Shown here: piece by piece, positions 1 through 7,646 of the stretch
Layout of the letters: every line of letters begins with the position of its first letter
Numbering within the stretch: the first letter of the stretch is position 1
Assembly: GCA_021737905.1 (NCBI GenBank)
Contig: JAIPDA010000057.1
Coordinates: forward strand, 1-11,687
DNA length: 11,687 bases
DNA from: Rhodoferax sp.
GTDB lineage: Bacteria > Pseudomonadota > Gammaproteobacteria > Burkholderiales > Burkholderiaceae_C
Direction: 5' to 3'
Notes under the pieces: model-generated
Databases searched by the model: none
What the model saw: only the letters and a program-made list of their open reading frames with translations
Told to the model about the DNA's origin: nothing
Translations under genes and position numbers: made by a program

Positions 1-1
1 T

Positions 2-1960
2 GAGGCTGTACCGCCGCTCAATGCCTCCTGGCGCAGTCTGGTGGCTTTCACGGCGGGCTACTACCAGCGATCGCTGGGCGAAGTTGCACTGGCCGCGCTG
101 CCGCCACAGCTGCGCGAGTTGACGGCGGTGCAACTGGCGCGCCGGCTCAAGCGCCCGCAAACCGACACCTCCAGCGCCGAAACGCCGCATGCAGGCCTGG
201 CGCTCAGCCCCGAACAAAGCGCTGCGCTGGACCAGCTGGCGGCAGACCCGCGCCCGGCCCTGCTGTTTGGCAGCACCGGCAGCGGCAAGACCGAGGTGTA
301 TTTGCGCGCCGCCGCCCGTGTGCTGGCCGAAGACCCCGAGGCCCAGGTGCTGGTGATGGTGCCCGAGATCAACCTGACGCCGCAATTGCAGGCGCGTTTT
401 GAAGCGCGTTTTGCGCACTTGGGGCGCGAGCGCGTGGTGGCGCTGCACAGCGGCCTGACGCCGGCGCAGCGCCTCAAAAGCTGGCTGGCCGCGCATGCCG
501 GCGTGGCCCGGCTGGTGCTGGGCACGCGCATGGCGGTGCTGGCGTCCATGCCGCATTTACGGCTGATCGTGGTCGATGAAGAGCATGACCCCAGTTACAA
601 GCAGCAAGAAGGCGCGCGCTACTCTGCGCGTGACCTGGCGGTGTACCGCGCGCGGCTGGAAGGCCAGCGCCAGGCTGAAGCCGCCGGATCGCCTCAAGCC
701 ACTGAACCTTTGCCAGCCCAGGGCGCAACGCCGGCCTGCAACGTGATTCTCGGCTCGGCCACGCCTTCGCTGGAAAGCTGGCAGGCCACGCTGGCCGGCC
801 GCTACCAGCGCCTGACCATGCATGAACGCATCGGCATGCAAAGCGACGCGGGCAGCATCCAGGGCGAGCTGCCCAAGGTGCGCCTGGTGGACATGAACCA
901 CCAGCCCAAGCACTGCACGCTGGCGCCGCCGCTGTTGGCCGCCATTGCCGAGCGCATTGCGCGCGGCGAACAGTCACTGATCTTTTTAAACCGGCGCGGC
1001 TACGCACCCGTGCTGGCCTGCCACGACTGCGGCTGGAAAAGCGAATGCCCGCATTGCAGCGCGTACCGGGTGTTTCACAAAATAGACCGCACGCTGCGCT
1101 GCCATCACTGCGGCTTCACCGAGCGCGTGCCGCGCGCCTGCCCGTCTTGCGGCAATGTGGACATCGCCCCGGTGGGCCGCGGCACCGAGCGGCTCGAAGA
1201 ACACTTGGCCGAGTTGCTGCAGGGCATTACAAGGCCGGATGGCAGCCCGCTGGTGATTGCGCGCATTGACGCTGACACCACGCGGCTCAAGGGCACGCTC
1301 GAGTCGCAACTGGCCAGCGTGCATGCCGGCGAGGTCGATGTGCTGGTGGGCACGCAAATGATTGCCAAGGGCCATGACTTCCGGCACATCACCCTGGTGG
1401 CGGCGGTCAACCCCGACGGCGCGCTGTTTTCCAGCGACTTCCGGGCGCCCGAGCGCCTGTTCGGCCTCTTGATGCAGGCCAGCGGCCGGGCCGGGCGCAA
1501 TGCGGCGCAGGGCGCGCACAGCGAAATGTGGGTGCAGACCTTTCACCCGCAGCACCCGCTGTTTGATGCGCTCAAAAAGCACGACTATCCGGCTTTTGCC
1601 GCGCAGGAACTCGCCGAGCGCGAGGCCGCGGGCATGTCGCCCTTTGGCTTTAGCGCGCTGGTGCGGGCCGAAGCCCGCTCGCAGGCTGTAGCGCAGGGGT
1701 TTTTGAATGCAGCCGCTGCAGCAGCGCAAGCGCAGGCCTTGCCTGGCCATGAGCTGGTCACGCCCTACCCGGCCGTGCCCATGACGATTCAGCGGGTGGC
1801 CAATGTGGAGCGTGCGCAGATGCTGGTGGAAAGCGCGTCACGCACAGCGCTGCAACGCTTTTTGGCGGCGTGGCAACCTGTGATGGATGCCACGCGCCAG
1901 CAGGCTGAGTTCAAGCCGCTGATGCGCTGGGCGATCGACGTCGACCCCCTGGCGATCTGA
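2..1960 (+). CDS. priA: Primosomal protein N' (PriA helicase), N-terminus cut off by window edge
   Basis: PriA is a superfamily 2, 3'-to-5' DNA helicase that recognises stalled or repaired forks and starts replisome reloading with PriB/DnaT/DnaC-type partners in the cytoplasm. The reading frame is open from the first codon at base 2. The GTG at 41 is internal, because PriA-like sequence (PLNASWRSLV) precedes it; the 5' DNA-binding part lies outside the window. Visible motifs are Walker A GSTGSGKT (about 272-298), DEEH box VVDEEHDPSYKQQEG (about 560-613), GSATPSLES, four CxxC pairs forming the two zinc sites (1019-1150), and helicase motifs V-VI with GTQMIAKGHDF and QASGRAGR (1355-1500). About 652 codons are present against roughly 730 for the family. 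An Ala/Pro/Gln-rich stretch near 662-733 looks like an insertion before the GSATPS motif. The gene ends 14 bases from the convergent icd stop, with no hairpin between them. Confidence 0.96.
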   Translation, partial: EAVPPLNASWRSLVAFTAGYYQRSLGEVALAALPPQLRELTAVQLARRLKRPQTDTSSAETPHAGLALSPEQSAALDQLAADPRPALLFGSTGSGKTEVYLRAAARVLAEDPEAQVLVMVPEINLTPQLQARFEARFAHLGRERVVALHSGLTPAQRLKSWLAAHAGVARLVLGTRMAVLASMPHLRLIVVDEEHDPSYKQQEGARYSARDLAVYRARLEGQRQAEAAGSPQATEPLPAQGATPACNVILGSATPSLESWQATLAGRYQRLTMHERIGMQSDAGSIQGELPKVRLVDMNHQPKHCTLAPPLLAAIAERIARGEQSLIFLNRRGYAPVLACHDCGWKSECPHCSAYRVFHKIDRTLRCHHCGFTERVPRACPSCGNVDIAPVGRGTERLEEHLAELLQGITRPDGSPLVIARIDADTTRLKGTLESQLASVHAGEVDVLVGTQMIAKGHDFRHITLVAAVNPDGALFSSDFRAPERLFGLLMQASGRAGRNAAQGAHSEMWVQTFHPQHPLFDALKKHDYPAFAAQELAEREAAGMSPFGFSALVRAEARSQAVAQGFLNAAAAAAQAQALPGHELVTPYPAVPMTIQRVANVERAQMLVESASRTALQRFLAAWQPVMDATRQQAEFKPLMRWAIDVDPLAI

Positions 1961-1974
1961 GAGGCCCGCCGTCT

Positions 1975-4212
1975 TCAGGCTTTGACGGTTTCCAGCGCCG
2001 CGTTGAAGGTGGCGCTGGGCCGCATGACGGCCGTCATTTTGGCCGTGTCAGGCTTGAAGTAACCACCGATGTCCACCGGCTTGCCCTGAACCGCAGCCAA
2101 CTCACCAACAATCTTTTGCTCGTTGTCGGTCAGGCTCTTGGCCAGTGGCGCAAACAGTGCTTGCAGCGCTTTGTCTTGGGTCTGCGCAGCCAAGGCCTGG
2201 GCCCAGTACAGGGTCAGGTAAAACTGGCTGCCGCGGTTGTCGAGCTGGCCGGTTTTGGGTGAGGGGTTCTTGCTGTTGTCCAGCAATTTGCCGGTGGCAA
2301 CGTCCAGGGTCTTGGCCAACAACTTGGCTTTGTCGTTCGCCGTTTTGATGCCCAGGTCTTCCAGGCTGGCGGCAATCGCCAGAAACTCACCCAGCGAATC
2401 CCAGCGCAGGTGGTTTTCTTCGGTCAGTTGTTGCACGTGCTTGGGGGCAGAGCCGCCTGCGCCGGTTTCATACAGACCGCCACCGGCCATCAAAGGCACA
2501 ACCGACAGCATTTTGGAGCTGGTGCCGAGTTCCATGATGGGGAACAGGTCGGTCAGGTAGTCACGCAAGATATTGCCGGTCACCGAGATGGTGTCCTGGC
2601 CGCGCACCACGCGCTCCAGCGTGTAGCGCATGGCGCGCACTTGCGACATGATCTGAATATCCAGCCCGCTGGTGTCGTGGTCTTTGAGGTACAGCTCGAC
2701 CTTTTTGATGATCTCGTTTTCGTGCGGACGGTACGGGTCCAGCCAGAACACGGCGGGCATGCCGGAGTTGCGCGCGCGGGTAACCGCCAGTTTGACCCAG
2801 TCGCGAATCGGTGCATCCTTGACCTGGCACATGCGCCAGATGTCACCTTCTTCGACGTTTTGCGTCAGCAGCACCTGGCCGGTGGCGATGTCCACAATGC
2901 GCGCTTCGCAGGCCTCGGCCACTTCAAAGGTTTTGTCGTGCGAGCCGTACTCTTCGGCTTGCTGGGCCATCAGGCCGACATTGGGCACGGTGCCCATGGT
3001 GACGGGGTCAAAGTTACCGTTGGTCTTGCAGAAGTTAATGACCTCCTGGTAGATGCGCGCAAAGGTACTTTCAGGATTGATCGCCTTGGTGTCCTTGGGC
3101 TTGCCGTCGGCGCCCCACATCTTGCCGCCCAGGCGGATCATGGCGGCCATCGAGGCGTCCACAATCACGTCGTTGGGTGCGTGCAGGTTGGAGATGCCCT
3201 TGGCCGAGTCGACCATGGCCAGCTCGGGCCGGTGCTCGTGGCAGGCGTGCAGATCGCGAATGACCTCGTCGCGCTGGGTGGTCGGCAGGCTTTCAAGCTT
3301 TTCGTAAAGGTTGGACAGGCCGTTGTTGACGTTCACGCCCAACTTGTCAAACAGCTTGCCGTGCTTGGCAAAAGCGTCCTTGTAGTAAACCCGAACCGCG
3401 TGACCGAACACAATGGGGTGTGAGATTTTCATCATGGTGGCCTTGACGTGCAAAGACAGCATGAGGCCGGTCTTGCGCGCGTCTTCCATCTGCTCTTCAT
3501 AGAAATCGCACAGCGCTTTCTTGCTCATGAACATGCTGTCAATGATCTCGCCGGCTTTGAGCGACACCTTGGGTTTGAGCACCGTGGTTTTGCCGGCCGC
3601 ATTGACCAGCTCCATGCGCACGTCGCAGGCTTTGTCCAGCGTCATGGACTTTTCACCGTGATAGAAGTCGCCCTTTTTCATGTGTGCCACATGGGTGCGC
3701 GAGGCCATGCTCCACTCAGCCATGCTGTGCGGATGCTTGCGGGCAAAGTTTTTAACCGCCAGCGGAGCGCGGCGGTCGGAGTTGCCTTCGCGCAGCACCG
3801 GGTTGACGGCACTGCCCAGGCATCGGGAGTAGCGCGCCAGCACCGCCTTGTCGGCGTCGGTTTTCGGGTCTTCAGGCAGGTTGGGCAGCTTGTAGCCATG
3901 GGCTTGCAATTCGCGAATGGCTTCGGTCATCTGGTGCACCGTGGCGCTGATGTTGGGCAGCTTGATGATGTTGGTGTCCGGCAGCAGGGTCAGCCGGCCG
4001 AGCTCAGACAGGTTGTCGGGCATTTTTTGCTCGGGTGTCAGGACATCGGAAAACTCGCCCAAAATGCGGGCCGCCAGAGAAATGTCGCTCTCAACAACAT
4101 CAATGCCGGCTGGTGCAGCAAAGGTGCGCAGGATCGGCAGGAACGAACAGGTGGCCAGGTAAGGCGCCTCATCGGTCAATGTGTAAATAATTTTTGATTT
4201 TTTGTCAGCCAT
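1975..4212 (-). CDS. icd: Isocitrate dehydrogenase, monomeric NADP-dependent type
   Basis: This is the single-chain (about 80 kDa) isocitrate dehydrogenase, which oxidatively decarboxylates isocitrate to 2-oxoglutarate and CO2 in the TCA cycle, making NADPH (EC 1.1.1.42). The 745 residues match the usual length of about 740. The family signature GSAVNPVLREGNSDRRAP spans residues 133-150. By analogy with the Azotobacter enzyme, numbered from memory, S134, N137, R141 and R147 would bind isocitrate, K257 and Y422 would be catalytic, and D352, D551 and D555 would bind the metal. H592 and R603 match two NADP 2'-phosphate contacts, but the third expected position appears to be P652. The ATG at 4210-4212 follows a good AAAAGGAC ribosome site. 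The gene lies 191 bases downstream of the AEC permease on the same strand. A TTGACA on its coding strand (4252-4257) and a TATGAT (4271-4276) are promoter fragments, but I could not pair them at normal spacing. Confidence 0.97.
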   Translation of the reverse strand: MADKKSKIIYTLTDEAPYLATCSFLPILRTFAAPAGIDVVESDISLAARILGEFSDVLTPEQKMPDNLSELGRLTLLPDTNIIKLPNISATVHQMTEAIRELQAHGYKLPNLPEDPKTDADKAVLARYSRCLGSAVNPVLREGNSDRRAPLAVKNFARKHPHSMAEWSMASRTHVAHMKKGDFYHGEKSMTLDKACDVRMELVNAAGKTTVLKPKVSLKAGEIIDSMFMSKKALCDFYEEQMEDARKTGLMLSLHVKATMMKISHPIVFGHAVRVYYKDAFAKHGKLFDKLGVNVNNGLSNLYEKLESLPTTQRDEVIRDLHACHEHRPELAMVDSAKGISNLHAPNDVIVDASMAAMIRLGGKMWGADGKPKDTKAINPESTFARIYQEVINFCKTNGNFDPVTMGTVPNVGLMAQQAEEYGSHDKTFEVAEACEARIVDIATGQVLLTQNVEEGDIWRMCQVKDAPIRDWVKLAVTRARNSGMPAVFWLDPYRPHENEIIKKVELYLKDHDTSGLDIQIMSQVRAMRYTLERVVRGQDTISVTGNILRDYLTDLFPIMELGTSSKMLSVVPLMAGGGLYETGAGGSAPKHVQQLTEENHLRWDSLGEFLAIAASLEDLGIKTANDKAKLLAKTLDVATGKLLDNSKNPSPKTGQLDNRGSQFYLTLYWAQALAAQTQDKALQALFAPLAKSLTDNEQKIVGELAAVQGKPVDIGGYFKPDTAKMTAVMRPSATFNAALETVKA

Positions 4213-4301
4213 GATGTCCTTTTATTTTGTGCAGGGAGGGTATTGGGGCTTTGTCAACCCGCAACCCGTAATCATAGGCCAGTCTTTTTACCCCCGAATA
4301 A

Positions 4302-4390
4302 GGGGATGGATCCCCGCTTTCGCGAGGATGACGCAGGAAAACCGTCATTCCTGCGCACAGCCTGCCCTCGACCTGATCGGGGGCAGGAAT
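4302..4390. repeat. Two-unit dRS3/NIME-like hairpin repeat in the permease-icd spacer
   Basis: Two inverted-repeat units lie side by side in otherwise featureless spacer. Unit 1 has ATCCCCGC (4310-4317) and GCGAGGAT (4322-4329) around a TTTC loop with one mismatch. A competing perfect palindrome GGGGAT-GG-ATCCCC sits at 4302-4315. Unit 2 has outer arms ATTCCTGC (4347-4354) and GCAGGAAT (4383-4390). Its inner stem of 11 bases is CCTGCCCTCGA (4361-4371) with TCGGGGGCAGG (4377-4387), containing one G-T pair. The GTCATTCC...GCGAAAGC-type ends resemble the dispersed dRS3 (ATTCCC-N8-GGGAAT) repeats known from Neisseria and seen in other betaproteobacteria. There is no T-tract, so a classical terminator is unlikely, although RNA hairpins could form between the permease and icd transcripts. 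Whether copies exist elsewhere in the genome cannot be seen here. Confidence 0.6.
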
Positions 4391-4403
4391 CAAGCCCCGG
4401 GAT

Positions 4404-5372
4404 TTAAAAAAAGGCAGCGCCCGTGACCAGGGCCACTGCACCAGCGAAGCTGAAGAAAGCCAACACAGTCGACAGCAAGATGATGCGGGCGATGCGCCCG
4501 TTGTCTGCGCCAAAGCGTTCGGCCAGCAGTGACACATTGCTGGCGCTGGGCAGGGCGGACAGCAGCACCAACACCGTCAGGGCGAAGGGGTCCAGGGGCA
4601 AGCCCAGCTGAATGGCGGACAGGCCCACCAGGCCCACCAGCACAGGATGCACCACCAGCTTGATGAGCACCACCGGCACATAGTCAAGCGGCTGCGTGGG
4701 CGTGGTGGTGTTCATTTGCGAGCGAGCCAGTACGGCACCGATGGTAAAAAGCGCCACGGGAGAGGCAGCGTCTGCCAACAAACCAACCGTAACAGCCACC
4801 GGGCCAGGCAATTCAAAGCCAATGGCCGAGGACACGCCGCCCAAAGCAATGGCCCAGGGCAAGGGGTTGACCACCACGCCTTTGAGGGCCAGGCGAAAAG
4901 CCCGGGCAGCGCCATGCTCGTCAGCGCCGTCCAGCCGCGACAGTGCAATGCACAGCGAGGAGGTGATGAGCATGTCGACCGTGATCGAGACAATCGCCGG
5001 GCCGGCCGCTTTGGCGCCCAGCAGGGCCACCAGCAGCGGTACACCCATGAAACCGGTGTTGGGAAAGGCCGCTACCAGCGCCCCGAAAGATGCGTCGTTC
5101 CAGCCGGTGCGCGGGCCGCGTGTCACGGCAATGGTGAAGCCCACCATGATCAGCGCGCACAACAGGTATACCGCGATCAGGCTGACATCGAGCAGCTGCG
5201 CTATCGGCGTGCTGGCACCAAAGCGGTACAACATGCAGGGTAAGGCGAAATACAGCACAAAGCTGTTGAGCCCGGGTATCGCCGCCTGCGGCAGCATGGC
5301 CCGGCGCGCGGCGATATAGCCGCACAAGACCAGCACAAAAAACGGAAAGGTAACTATAAGAATACTCAGCAC
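4404..5372 (-). CDS. AEC (auxin efflux carrier) family permease
   Basis: This is an inner-membrane secondary transporter of the AEC family (PF03547), which exports or imports organic acids such as malonate or malate, or other small anions, in bacteria. The 322 residues match the family's usual 300-320. The chain is almost entirely hydrophobic, with about ten membrane segments in two halves separated by a short polar loop (about residues 145-160, SRLDGADEHG). Family-like signatures are FPNTGFMGVPL (103-113), NPLPWAI (169-175), ASPVALFTIGAVLA (203-216) and LPSASNVSLLAERFG (274-288). The GTG start (complement of 5370-5372) is chosen because MLSILIVTFPFFVLVLCGY is the expected first helix; no strong ribosome site precedes it. 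The substrate cannot be told: no regulator or metabolic gene sits beside it. It is transcribed away from rep and toward icd. Confidence 0.88.
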   Translation of the reverse strand: MLSILIVTFPFFVLVLCGYIAARRAMLPQAAIPGLNSFVLYFALPCMLYRFGASTPIAQLLDVSLIAVYLLCALIMVGFTIAVTRGPRTGWNDASFGALVAAFPNTGFMGVPLLVALLGAKAAGPAIVSITVDMLITSSLCIALSRLDGADEHGAARAFRLALKGVVVNPLPWAIALGGVSSAIGFELPGPVAVTVGLLADAASPVALFTIGAVLARSQMNTTTPTQPLDYVPVVLIKLVVHPVLVGLVGLSAIQLGLPLDPFALTVLVLLSALPSASNVSLLAERFGADNGRIARIILLSTVLAFFSFAGAVALVTGAAFF

Positions 5373-5391
5373 AAGGTGTATTGTGACCCGC

Positions 5392-5422
5392 TTGGCACAG
5401 TGCCCCGGCGACTGGCTATGAT
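5392..5422 (+). promoter_or_regulatory. Candidate sigma-70 promoter for rep
   Basis: TTGGCA at 5392-5397 (one change from TTGACA) and TATGAT at 5417-5422 (one change from TATAAT) are separated by 19 bases, slightly longer than ideal. They lie in the 137-base divergent spacer between the permease and rep. The predicted start near 5429 falls just before a hairpin. An 11-base palindrome GGCAC-A-GTGCC (5394-5404) overlaps the -35 element and could be an operator or chance. No experimental support is possible from sequence alone. Confidence 0.4.
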
Positions 5423-5431
5423 GACCGCCAT

Positions 5432-5457
5432 GCGACCGTGAATGAGGGTCGCTTTTT
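5432..5457 (+). terminator. Terminator- or attenuator-like hairpin in the rep leader
   Basis: GCGACC (5432-5437) and GGTCGC (5447-5452) form a six-pair GC-rich stem with a nine-base loop, followed directly by TTTTT (5453-5457). This is the layout of an intrinsic terminator on the plus strand. It is oddly placed: no plus-strand gene ends here, and it lies about 53 bases before the rep ATG, just after the candidate promoter. It could be an attenuator, the end of a very short RNA, or a chance stem. Confidence 0.4.
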
Positions 5458-5509
5458 CAGGCCCCGCCTGCGGCCGCACGTTGTTTAACACCCCCTCTTT
5501 TTTTCGTCC

Positions 5510-7639
5510 ATGTCGTCTCCCCCGCCTTCAGCCGCCCTGGCTGGCCTGAACCCGGCCCAGCAGGCGGCCGTCAATTACATGCAGGGCCCTTGCCTGGTAT
5601 TGGCCGGTGCCGGCTCGGGCAAGACGCGCGTGATCACGCACAAGATCGGCCGGCTGATCCAGGCGGGTCTCAAACCCGAGCAGATTGCCGCCATCACCTT
5701 CACCAACAAGGCTGCGGCCGAAATGCGCGAGCGCGCCAAGAGCCTGATCGGTAAAAGCGCACGCGGCGTGCTGATCTGCACCTTTCATGCCCTGGGCGTG
5801 CGCATGCTGCGCCAAGACGGCGGCGAGCTGGGCCTGAAGCCGCAGTTCAGCATTTTGGACAGCGACGACGTCACCAGCATCATCAAAGACGCGGGCGGCA
5901 GCACAGACGCTGCGACCGCGCGCCAATGGCAGTGGCGCATCAGCGCCTGGAAAAACAGCGGGCTGAACGCCGCTCAGGCCGAAGCACAGGCCGAGAACGA
6001 TGAGGACCGCACGCTGGCGCGCATCATGGCGCGCTACGAAGAGCGGCTGACGGCCTACCAAAGCGTGGACTTTGACGACCTGATCGGCCTGCCGCTCAAG
6101 CTGCTGCAAGAGCACGCCGCGGTACGCGACAAATGGCAGGCCGCCCTGGGCCATGTGCTGGTGGACGAGTACCAGGACACCAATGCCACGCAGTACGAGC
6201 TGCTCAAGTTGCTGGTGGGCGCGCGCGGGGGCTTCACGGCGGTGGGTGATGACGACCAGTCTATCTACGGCTGGCGCGGCGCCACGCTGGACAACCTCAA
6301 GCGCCTGCCGGTCGATTACCCGACGCTCAAGGTCGTCAAGCTCGAACAAAATTACCGCTCGACCAGCGCCATTTTGCGCGCGGCCAACAATGTGATCGGA
6401 CCCAACCCCAAGCTCTACCCGAAGACGTTGTTCAGCGAACTGGGCGAGGGCGAGCCGGTGCGCGTGGTCGATTGCGACGGCGAAGAGCACGAGGCCGAGC
6501 GCGTGGTCGCGCGCATCCAGAGCCTGCGTGCCGGCGGCGAGTTGCAGGCCGTGGGCAGCCAGCACAAAGAATGGAAAGACTTCAGCGTGCTGTACCGCGC
6601 CAACCACCAGGCCAAGGTGTTTGAAAAGGCTTTCCGGCGTGCGCAGATTCCGTACAAGGTCTCGGGCGGGCAAAGCTTTTTTGACCGCGCTGAGATCAAA
6701 GACTTGTGCTGTTGGCTGCGTCTGCTCAGCAACAACGACGACGACCCGGCTTTCATGCGCGCTGTCACCACGCCCAAGCGCGGCATCGGTCACACCACTT
6801 TGCAAGCGCTGGGCAACTTTGCGAGTTTGTACAAGCTCAGCCTGTTCGAGTCACTGTTCAGTCATTCGCTAGGCACGGCGTTACCGGCCAAGGCAGTAGG
6901 TTCCCTGCAAGAGTTTGGCCGCTACCTCAATGAACTGGAATACCGCGCCAAACACACAGTGGGCGCTGAAGATGCACGTGTGTTCCTGACCGACTGGCTC
7001 AAAGACATTGATTACGAACAGCATTTGTACGACGCCGAAGACAGCGAGAAAGTGGCCGCTGCGCGCTGGAGCAACGTGATGGATTTTTGCGACTGGATGG
7101 CGCAGCGTTGTGGCGGACAAATTGAAGACGCGGTCGGCACCACCATGGAAAAAGAGCGTAAAAGCATGCTCGAGGTGATACAGACCATTGCACTGCTGTC
7201 GACCATCAGCGAGCGCGAGGGCGAGCAGAACGTGGTGACCCTGTCCACACTGCACGCCGCCAAGGGACTGGAGTGGCCGCATGTGATGCTGGTCAGCTGC
7301 GTTGAGGGGCTGCTGCCCTTCAAGCTCGACGAAGAAAATGAACTGGGCACCAACGCCGAGAGCATTGCGCTGCGCTTGCAGGAAGAGCGCCGGTTGATGT
7401 ACGTGGGCATCACGCGCGCGCAGCGCACGCTGTCGGTGAGCTGGCTGCGCCGCCGCAAGAAAGGCCGCGACATGATTGCCGGCACCGTCAGCCGCTTTGT
7501 CGGCGAGATGGGCTTGGACAAGACCACCGTGCGCGAAGACCCGCATGAAAAAATTCGTGCTCTGCGCGCCGAGTTTGCTCAGCGCGCCGCCGATGGCGCA
7601 GCGGCCAAAGCGCTGGCAGAATCCAAAGCCAATTTTTGA
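5510..7639 (+). CDS. rep: ATP-dependent DNA helicase Rep (UvrD/Rep, superfamily 1)
   Basis: Rep is a 3'-to-5' superfamily 1A DNA helicase that helps forks pass protein roadblocks and takes part in replication restart. All canonical motifs are present in order over 709 residues: Q-motif LNPAQQAAV (13-21), Walker A AGAGSGKT (32-39), Ia TFTNKAAAEMRER (63-75), Walker B VDEYQDTN (218-225), III VGDDDQSIYGWRGA (245-258), IV LEQNYRS (278-284), V LSTLHAAKGLEW (578-589) and VI YVGITRAQR (631-639). It is called Rep rather than UvrD because long stretches (GPCLVLAGAGSGKTRVIT, LLVGARGGFTAVGDDDQSIY, LFSELGEGEPV, KVSGGQSFF.R.EIKDL) match E. coli Rep closely. It is slightly longer than the E. coli protein (673) owing to short tails. 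The ATG at 5510 is the only start before the Q-motif, yet no Shine-Dalgarno precedes it, only a pyrimidine tract (about 5490-5508). The next gene begins 7 bases after its stop. Confidence 0.94.
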   Translation: MSSPPPSAALAGLNPAQQAAVNYMQGPCLVLAGAGSGKTRVITHKIGRLIQAGLKPEQIAAITFTNKAAAEMRERAKSLIGKSARGVLICTFHALGVRMLRQDGGELGLKPQFSILDSDDVTSIIKDAGGSTDAATARQWQWRISAWKNSGLNAAQAEAQAENDEDRTLARIMARYEERLTAYQSVDFDDLIGLPLKLLQEHAAVRDKWQAALGHVLVDEYQDTNATQYELLKLLVGARGGFTAVGDDDQSIYGWRGATLDNLKRLPVDYPTLKVVKLEQNYRSTSAILRAANNVIGPNPKLYPKTLFSELGEGEPVRVVDCDGEEHEAERVVARIQSLRAGGELQAVGSQHKEWKDFSVLYRANHQAKVFEKAFRRAQIPYKVSGGQSFFDRAEIKDLCCWLRLLSNNDDDPAFMRAVTTPKRGIGHTTLQALGNFASLYKLSLFESLFSHSLGTALPAKAVGSLQEFGRYLNELEYRAKHTVGAEDARVFLTDWLKDIDYEQHLYDAEDSEKVAAARWSNVMDFCDWMAQRCGGQIEDAVGTTMEKERKSMLEVIQTIALLSTISEREGEQNVVTLSTLHAAKGLEWPHVMLVSCVEGLLPFKLDEENELGTNAESIALRLQEERRLMYVGITRAQRTLSVSWLRRRKKGRDMIAGTVSRFVGEMGLDKTTVREDPHEKIRALRAEFAQRAADGAAAKALAESKANF

Positions 7640-7646
7640 GGTGCCA

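Noticed and set aside
1961..1974. A terminator between priA and icd
   Set aside because: Only 14 bases separate the stops, and no stem or T-tract is visible.
2410..3423. A 337-codon open frame on the plus strand opposite icd
   Set aside because: It is a shadow of the icd reading frame: it lies wholly inside a complete, highly conserved enzyme gene, has a His/Val-rich composition with no recognisable motif, and has no supporting start context.
5393..5408. A sigma-54 type promoter (TGGCAC at 5393-5398)
   Set aside because: The -24 half is perfect, but the expected GC of the -12 element is absent at the required distance.
5528..6805. A 425-codon open frame on the minus strand opposite rep
   Set aside because: High-GC antisense frame over the conserved helicase motifs, with an Ala/Gln/Val/His-rich composition and no family signature. 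Other antisense frames, such as 6881-7813 and 986-1750, were dropped for the same reason.
7476..7646. A longer N-terminus for the exported protein, beginning inside rep
   Set aside because: The extension would be 57 residues of out-of-frame rep sequence and would bury the signal peptide. The ATG at 7647 has a proper ribosome site and starts directly with a signal peptide.
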